Assembly: GCA_010024485.1 (NCBI GenBank)
Contig: RGGX01000009.1
Coordinates: 1-19,166, forward strand
Direction of reading: 5' to 3'
Length of the DNA: 19,166 nt
Origin: Actinomycetota bacterium
GTDB lineage: Bacteria; Actinomycetota; Acidimicrobiia; Acidimicrobiales; Ilumatobacteraceae
Below the pieces are notes generated by a model, which worked only from the letters and a program-made list of their open reading frames with translations, was not told the origin of the DNA and made no database searches. Made by a program: the position numbers and the translations under genes. Positions 14,284 through 19,166 of this stretch are shown one piece after another. Position 1 is the first letter of the stretch. Each line of letters starts with the position of its first letter.

Positions 14284-17160
14284 TCAGGGGACCAGGTTCA
14301 CCATGCGCCCGGGGACGACGATGACCTTGCGGAGCGCCGCCGGGTCGGCGCCGTCGAGAGCGGCGATCACCCGCTCGTCGGCGAGGGCGATCGCGGTGAT
14401 CGCGGCCTCGTCGGCATCTGCGGGCACCATGATGCGGGCCCGCACCTTGCCCTTGATCTGGACCGGCATCTCGACCTCGTCATCGACGAGCAGCGCCGGA
14501 TCGGCGGTCGGGAAGGCGGTGTAGGTGAGCGAAGTGTCGTGGCCGAGCCGCGACCAGAGCTCCTCGGCGATGTGCGGCACGAGGGGCGCCGCCATGAGCA
14601 CCATCGCCTCGGCCACCTCGCGCGGGGTGGCGCCCGCGGCTTGGTGGACCTTGGTGACGTGGTTGTTCAACTCGATCAACTTGGCGATCGCGGTGTTGAA
14701 GCGGAGCGCCTCCATCTCGGTGCGCACCGTGTCGATGGTGCGATGCAGGAGACGGCGGGTCTCGTCGTCAGCGGGTTCATCGGAGACGGTGGTCGCCCCG
14801 GACTCCTCGTTCACCATGGTCCGCCACAGTCGCTGCAGGAAGCGGTACATGCCGACCACGTCGCGGGTCTCCCAGGGGCGGCTCGCGTCGAGGGGGCCCA
14901 TCGCCATCTCGTAGAGGCGGAGCGTGTCGGCCCCGTAGGCCTCGTACATCTCGTCGGGGGAGACGGCGTTCTTCAGGCTCTTGCCCATCTTCCCCCACTC
15001 GCGCTCGACCGGCTGCCCCTCATGGAGGAACTGGCCGTCGGTCTCGGTGACCTCGGTCGCGTCGACGTAGATCCCGCGCTCGTCCTTGAAGGCGTTGGCC
15101 AAGATGTAGCCCTGGTTGAACAGGCGTGCGTAGGGCTCGCGGGAGGACACGTGTCCGAGATCGTGGAGCACCTTGTGCCAGAACCTCGCGTAGAGCAGGT
15201 GCAGCACCGCGTGCTCGACGCCGCCGACGTACAGGTCGACGCCACCGGGGTGGTCGGGTCGCTGATCGGTCTGGGGTCCCATCCAGTAGCGCTCGACCTC
15301 GGGGTCGACGAAGGCATCGCCGTTGGTGGGGTCGAGGTAGCGCAACTCGTACCAGCACGAGCCCGCCCACTGGGGCATGACGTTCGTATCCCGCCGGTAG
15401 GTCTGCGGGCCGTCGCCGAGGTCGAGTTCGACCTCGACCCAGTCGCCGAGGCGGTCGAGCGGACTCTCCGGATCGGAGAACTCGTCGTCGGCGTCGAAGG
15501 TGCGCGGGGAGAACGAGTCGGTCTCGGGCAGCAGCACCGGCAGCATCTCGTCGGGGAGGGTGTGGGGGTTCCCGTCGGCGTCGTAGACCACGGGGAACGG
15601 CTCCCCCCAGTAGCGCTGGCGGCTGAACAGCCAGTCGCGCAACTTGTAGGTCACGGTCGCCTCGCCGTGCCCGTTCTCGCTGAGCCAGGCGTTCACGGTC
15701 GCCACACCGTCGGCGACCGAGGAGGTGCCGTCGAGGTCGAGGGCGCCGTTCGACGAGTTGACATACGGCGCGTCGCCGACGAAGGCCTCCGGCCAGGTCG
15801 AGGTGTCGAGGCTGGGCGCGATGTCACGTTCCTCGAACCAGGCTGCGGGAGGCTGCTGGATCGCGGGGATCGGGAGCCCGAAACGGCGGGCGAACTCGAA
15901 GTCGCGTTGGTCGCCGCAGGGCACCGCCATGATCGCCCCGGTGCCGTACCCCATGAGTACGTAGTCGGCGATCCACACCGGGATCTCCTCACCCGTCACC
16001 GGGTTGGTGGCGGTGGAACCGGTGGCCACGCCGGTCTTCTCGCGGCTCTCGTCCTGCCGGTCGACGTCCTTCTTGGATGCCGCCGCGCGGCGGTACTCGG
16101 CGACGGCGTCGGCCTGCTCGGCAGTGGTCAACGCATCGACCGCGGGATGCTCGGGGGCGAGCACCATGAACGTGGCGCCGAAGAGGGTGTCGGGCCGGGT
16201 GGTGAACACCGTGAGCGGGCCGGCCGCGGAGGCGAAGTCGACCCGCGCTCCGTGGCTGCGGCCGATCCAGTTCCGCTGCATCGTCTTGATGGCATCGGTC
16301 CAGTCGAGGAGATCGAGGTCATCGATGAGCCGGTCGGCGTAGGTGGTGATGCGCATCATCCACTGGCGCATGTTCCGCTTGAACACCGGGAAGTTGCCGC
16401 GGTCGCTCCGGCCGTCGGCGGTGACCTCCTCGTTAGCGACCACCGTGCCGAGTCCTGGGCACCAGTTGACCGGCGCCTCGCTCACATAGGCCAGGCGGTG
16501 GTCGTCGAGGATCCGGCGACGCTCCGCCGGCTCGAGCGCGTCCCAAGAGCGACCGTCGGGCGTCGACCGCTCACCGGAGGCGAACTCGGCCACGAGTTCG
16601 TCGATGGGTCGGGCCTTCCCGATGCGGTCGTCGTACCAGGCGTTGAAGATCTGCGAGAAGATCCACTGCGTCCAGCGGTAGTAGTCGGGGTCAGTGGTCG
16701 AGATGGAGCGCCGCGTGTCGTGGCTCAGCCCGAGTCGGCGCAACTGCCGACGCATGTTGGCGATGTTGCCGTCGGTGGTGATCGCCGGGTGCTGGCCGGT
16801 CTGGACGGCGTACTGCTCGGCGGGCAGACCGAAGGCGTCGAAACCCATCGAGTAGAGGACGTTGTGCCCGGTCATGCGCTTGAAGCGCGAGAACACGTCG
16901 GTGCCGATGTAGCCGAGCGGGTGCCCGACGTGGAGACCGGCACCCGACGGGTAGGGGAACATGTCGAGCACGAAGAGCTTCTCGCCCCGGTCGGCGAGCA
17001 ACGCCGGATCGGCGAGCGGGCCGGCGGGGTTCGGTGCCTCGAACGTGCCATCCGCCTCCCAGCGGTCCTGCCAGGAGGTCTCGACCTGCTGGGCGAGGGC
17101 CGCCGAGTAGCGGTGCTCGGGGCCGCCCGGGCCAGGTTCGGTGTCTGTCGGCTCTGCCAT
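14284..17160 (-). CDS. leuS: Leucyl-tRNA synthetase
   Basis: The enzyme has 958 aa, the usual bacterial class I LeuRS length. The HIGH-type signature is 'PSGAGLHVGHPLGYIGTDV' (HVGH at 77-80), followed by 'NVLYSMGFDAFGLPAEQYA'. The CP1 editing domain shows 'TTRPDTLFGATFMVLAPEHP' and 'GTGAIMAVPCGDQRDFEFA', whose Asp positions the aminoacyl moiety in editing. The second signature is KMGKS (724-728) rather than KMSKS, with both lysines retained. The C-terminal anticodon-binding and tail domains are complete ('VQIKGKVRARIMVPADADE' near the end). It charges tRNA-Leu. The ATG at 17160 is chosen because the 23-residue upstream extension is Arg/Gly-rich and not conserved in look, and TAGGCT lies 11 nt upstream. 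Confidence 0.97.
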   Translation of the reverse strand: MAEPTDTEPGPGGPEHRYSAALAQQVETSWQDRWEADGTFEAPNPAGPLADPALLADRGEKLFVLDMFPYPSGAGLHVGHPLGYIGTDVFSRFKRMTGHNVLYSMGFDAFGLPAEQYAVQTGQHPAITTDGNIANMRRQLRRLGLSHDTRRSISTTDPDYYRWTQWIFSQIFNAWYDDRIGKARPIDELVAEFASGERSTPDGRSWDALEPAERRRILDDHRLAYVSEAPVNWCPGLGTVVANEEVTADGRSDRGNFPVFKRNMRQWMMRITTYADRLIDDLDLLDWTDAIKTMQRNWIGRSHGARVDFASAAGPLTVFTTRPDTLFGATFMVLAPEHPAVDALTTAEQADAVAEYRRAAASKKDVDRQDESREKTGVATGSTATNPVTGEEIPVWIADYVLMGYGTGAIMAVPCGDQRDFEFARRFGLPIPAIQQPPAAWFEERDIAPSLDTSTWPEAFVGDAPYVNSSNGALDLDGTSSVADGVATVNAWLSENGHGEATVTYKLRDWLFSRQRYWGEPFPVVYDADGNPHTLPDEMLPVLLPETDSFSPRTFDADDEFSDPESPLDRLGDWVEVELDLGDGPQTYRRDTNVMPQWAGSCWYELRYLDPTNGDAFVDPEVERYWMGPQTDQRPDHPGGVDLYVGGVEHAVLHLLYARFWHKVLHDLGHVSSREPYARLFNQGYILANAFKDERGIYVDATEVTETDGQFLHEGQPVEREWGKMGKSLKNAVSPDEMYEAYGADTLRLYEMAMGPLDASRPWETRDVVGMYRFLQRLWRTMVNEESGATTVSDEPADDETRRLLHRTIDTVRTEMEALRFNTAIAKLIELNNHVTKVHQAAGATPREVAEAMVLMAAPLVPHIAEELWSRLGHDTSLTYTAFPTADPALLVDDEVEMPVQIKGKVRARIMVPADADEAAITAIALADERVIAALDGADPAALRKVIVVPGRMVNLVP

Positions 17161-17171
17161 ACCGACGGTCA

Positions 17172-17177
17172 AGCCTA
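17172..17177 (-). promoter_or_regulatory. Putative -10 element of leuS
   Basis: On the minus strand TAGGCT lies 11 nt before the ATG at 17160, predicting a leader of only a few bases. The 119 bp between leuS and the next gene show no T-box-like structure that I can recognise. Confidence 0.35.
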
Positions 17178-17266
17178 CGCAGCGCCCACCTGAACGGCTC
17201 ACGGCACCGGGTGCGTTGCGGCGGCTCACCTCGACGCAGGGAGCAGGGTCGTTGTTCGGGGCTCGC

Positions 17267-17272
17267 TAACGT
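17267..17272 (+). promoter_or_regulatory. Putative -10 element of the acyl-AMP ligase gene (leaderless)
   Basis: TAACGT is followed by seven bases and the ATG at 17280. No Shine-Dalgarno sequence precedes the start. Confidence 0.45.
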
Positions 17273-17279
17273 CTCGCCC

Positions 17280-18974
17280 ATGTCCTCCCCCGGACCCTCG
17301 ATACGCGCGCGCCTGGAGGCGGCGGCCGACCGGGACGGAGGGGTTCGGTTCGTCGGCCACTCGGTGGCTCCCGATGGACCGGTGCGCGTCAGCTGGCGGC
17401 AGATGCACGATGAGGCGCGCGCGGTCGGTGCGGCCCTCCAGGCTCGGGGTCTCATCCCCGGCGACCATGTCGCCGTCCTCGGTCCGACCAGCCGCGAACT
17501 GATGACCATCGTCCGCGGTTGCTGGTTGGCCGGTATCGCGTCGATGGTGCTCCCGCTCCCGATGCGCATGGGATCGCTCGACGAGTTCGTCTCCGGGACC
17601 CGGGCCCGCATCCGTCACGGCGATGCGAAGTTGGTCCTGATCGACGACCAGCTGGCGCCCTTCTACGAGGCCGTGCCGGGCGACCCGCCGATCGTCCCGA
17701 TGGCGAGCGTCCTCCCCGGCACCGCGGGTCTGCCCTCGGCCGACGCGCTCGAGTCACCGGCCGACGATCCCAACCGGCTCGTGATCCTGCAGTACACGAG
17801 CGGGTCGACAAGCGAGCCGAAGGGGGTCATGATCCCCGACCGGGTGCTCGCGGCGAACATCGACGCGGCCTGCGAGGCCGCATCACTCGACGACGACGAG
17901 GTCATGGTGTCGTGGCTCCCGCTCTACCACGACATGGGGCTGGTCGGATTCCTCGCCATCCCGATGACCACCGGCGTGGATCTGGTCCAGGCCGCGCCGC
18001 AGGACTTCATGGCGCATCCGGGCAACTGGATGCAGTGGATCTCCGACTGGCGGGGCACAGCGACCGCCGGACCCAACTTCTCGTGGGTCCTCGCCACCCG
18101 GGCGCTCCGGCGAGCCGAGGATCTCGACCTGTCCTCGCTGACCCTCGCGCTGAGCGGCGCGGAGCCGGTCGACCCGAAGGCCGTGGACGCCTTCGTGTCA
18201 GCCGCCGGTCGCTTCGGTCTGCCCGACGGGGCGTTCTTCCCGGCCTTCGGCATGGCTGAGGTCGCCATCGCCGGCACCTTCCCGCGTCGTGGTCAGGGAC
18301 TGCGCTGCGACACCGTCGACCGCGAGGTGCTCGAGCGCTCCCGGGTCGCGAAGCCCGTCGAGATCACCGATCCGGACGACCTCGCGGTGCGCGCGCGGCG
18401 CCTGCCGCTCCTCGGCACCGCCGTGCCCGGGCTCGAGATGCGCGTCGTCGATCCCGATACGCGCGAGGAGGTGGCTGAGCGTCACGTCGGCGAGTTGCTG
18501 CTGCGAGGCACTTCGGTGACCCCGGGCTACTACAAGCGCGACGACGCGACCGCCGCGCTCTTCCACGACGGATGGCTCTGCACCGGCGACCTCGCCTACG
18601 TGCTCGACGGGGAACTCGTGCTGTGCGGTCGCATCAAGGACGTCATCATCGTCGGTGGTCGCAACGTGTTCCCCGAGGACATCGAGCGCGCTGTCGGTGG
18701 GCTGGGTGGCGTCCGCGCTGGCAACGTCATCGCCTTCGGACAGGACGGCTACAAGGGCAAAGAGACCGTGGTTGTCGTCGCCGAGGTCCGAGAGGGCGAG
18801 GACCTCGAGACCGTCCGGGAGGCGATCCACCACCGCACGCTCGAGGTCTGCGGCCTGCCGCCCCGAGACGTGATGCTGGTGCGTCCGGGCACCCTGCCGA
18901 AGACCTCCTCGGGCAAGTTGCAGCGGGCGCGGTGTCGCGAGCTGTATCTCGCCGAGGAGCTCGCCCTGATCTGA
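17280..18974 (+). CDS. Fatty-acyl-AMP ligase-like adenylating enzyme
   Basis: The enzyme has 564 aa. The phosphate loop is QYTSGSTSEPKG (171-182). 'WLPLYHDMGLVGFL' (212-225) is the hallmark of fatty-acyl-AMP ligases (FAAL, the FadD32/FadD28 group). Also present are FGMAE (323-327), WLCTGD (432-437, Asp437), 'GRIKDVIIVGGRNVFPEDIE' (450-469) and Lys546 in 'LPKTSSGKLQR'. FAALs make acyl-adenylates and pass them to carrier proteins; a CoA-ligase activity is the alternative and cannot be settled here. No carrier protein or polyketide synthase is adjacent in the window. ATG 17280 follows TAACGT by 7 nt; longer in-frame starts would run into leuS. It diverges from leuS and converges with the F420-type oxidoreductase gene. 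Confidence 0.88.
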   Translation: MSSPGPSIRARLEAAADRDGGVRFVGHSVAPDGPVRVSWRQMHDEARAVGAALQARGLIPGDHVAVLGPTSRELMTIVRGCWLAGIASMVLPLPMRMGSLDEFVSGTRARIRHGDAKLVLIDDQLAPFYEAVPGDPPIVPMASVLPGTAGLPSADALESPADDPNRLVILQYTSGSTSEPKGVMIPDRVLAANIDAACEAASLDDDEVMVSWLPLYHDMGLVGFLAIPMTTGVDLVQAAPQDFMAHPGNWMQWISDWRGTATAGPNFSWVLATRALRRAEDLDLSSLTLALSGAEPVDPKAVDAFVSAAGRFGLPDGAFFPAFGMAEVAIAGTFPRRGQGLRCDTVDREVLERSRVAKPVEITDPDDLAVRARRLPLLGTAVPGLEMRVVDPDTREEVAERHVGELLLRGTSVTPGYYKRDDATAALFHDGWLCTGDLAYVLDGELVLCGRIKDVIIVGGRNVFPEDIERAVGGLGGVRAGNVIAFGQDGYKGKETVVVVAEVREGEDLETVREAIHHRTLEVCGLPPRDVMLVRPGTLPKTSSGKLQRARCRELYLAEELALI

Positions 18975-18990
18975 GTCGCCGGCCCGGGGT

Positions 18991-19166
18991 TCAGGCGTCG
19001 ACGACGCGCCGGAGCGTCTCGCCCAGCAGTTCGATCCTCTCGGGGATCCAGCAGTTGGCGAGCGAGTTCACACAGAACCCGTCGAGTCCGAGCGCCATCT
19101 GGGTCGCCATCTCCTCGGCGACCTCATCGGGGTCACCCCAGTGGAAGTTGGCGCGCGCGGCCTCCA
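18991..19166 (-). CDS. LLM-class F420-dependent oxidoreductase-like protein, C-terminal part
   Basis: The minus-strand frame is open from the window edge to the TGA at 18991-18993, giving 58 residues. They read 'NFHWGDPDEVAEEMATQM', then 'ALGLDGFCVNSLANCW', 'IPERIELLGETLRRVVDA'. The pattern of 'GDPDEVAE', 'GLDGF.VN' and a final 'LLGETL' helix is the usual C-terminus of bacterial luciferase-like, F420-dependent oxidoreductases. The barrel and cofactor-binding parts lie beyond the window, so cofactor and substrate are unconfirmed. It converges with the acyl-AMP ligase gene with 16 bp between stops. Confidence 0.75.
   Translation of the reverse strand, partial: EAARANFHWGDPDEVAEEMATQMALGLDGFCVNSLANCWIPERIELLGETLRRVVDA

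Noticed and set aside
13897..17193. Open frame of 1098 codons on the plus strand, antisense to leuS
   Set aside because: It lies over a clear leuS gene, its translation is rich in Gly, Val, Arg, His and Asp without domain motifs, and such antisense frames are common in high-GC genes because reverse-complemented stop codons are rare.
17161..17279. T-box or other riboswitch upstream of leuS
   Set aside because: The space is only 119 bp and shared with a divergent gene; no T-box sequence or terminator/antiterminator pair was recognised, and the predicted leuS leader is only a few bases.
1..19166. CRISPR array, tRNA, rRNA, insertion sequence, prophage or long repeat
   Set aside because: I found no regularly spaced repeats, no tRNA-like cloverleaf region between genes, and no transposase or integrase motifs; the coding regions fill the window.

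Overview
This window reads as chromosomal DNA of a high-GC member of Actinomycetota (visibly about 70% G+C, with strong G/C third positions). A deep-branching actinobacterium of the Acidimicrobiia type is my best guess. The support is the C-terminus of an LLM-class F420-type oxidoreductase, a fatty-acyl-AMP-ligase-like enzyme, a PASTA-containing protein, a LeuRS of actinobacterial size, and many start codons sitting 6-7 nt after a TANNNT hexamer, the signature of leaderless actinobacterial transcripts. The class assignment is inference; the phylum is fairly secure. I see no tRNA, rRNA, CRISPR array, insertion sequence or phage gene. No stretch longer than about 120 bases is free of genes.

Layout. 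(1) 2-1783, plus strand: a tight three-gene unit of a TauD/gamma-butyrobetaine-hydroxylase-type dioxygenase (C-terminal end only), an SDR dehydrogenase and a HAD phosphatase. (2) 1826-3891: a crotonase-family gene (minus) and a PhyH-type dioxygenase (plus) diverge from a 95-bp region holding a perfect 16-bp palindrome. (3) 3895-6443: a 4CL-like acyl-CoA ligase (minus) faces head-to-head a Dabb-domain gene (plus). Both lack their usual N-terminal segments at the same junction near 5370, which suggests a deletion or an assembly error. A two-domain sulfurtransferase follows the Dabb gene directly. (4) 6466-8719: a zinc-ribbon/J-domain/PASTA/membrane protein (minus) diverges from rmuC (plus). (5) 8721-10892, minus: a PadR-type regulator followed by an ACSF2-like acyl-CoA synthetase. 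(6) 10939-13531, plus: modABC molybdate importer, divergent from padR across a 46-bp gap with a 7-5-7 inverted repeat. (7) 13545-17160, minus: leuS followed by an SDR gene. (8) 17280-18974, plus: a fatty-acyl-AMP-ligase-like enzyme. (9) 18991-19166, minus: the C-terminal end of an F420-type oxidoreductase.

Together the genes look like core chromosome mixed with accessory lipid and small-molecule metabolism: three adenylating acyl ligases, a crotonase, two SDRs and two Fe(II)/2-oxoglutarate oxygenases. Transcription units alternate strand almost one by one. All six convergent junctions are only 1-42 bp long and lack recognisable intrinsic terminators. The items most worth attention are the J-domain/PASTA membrane fusion, the double truncation at about 5370, the two operator-like palindromes (2688-2703 and 10911-10929), and the recurrent leaderless promoter signature.
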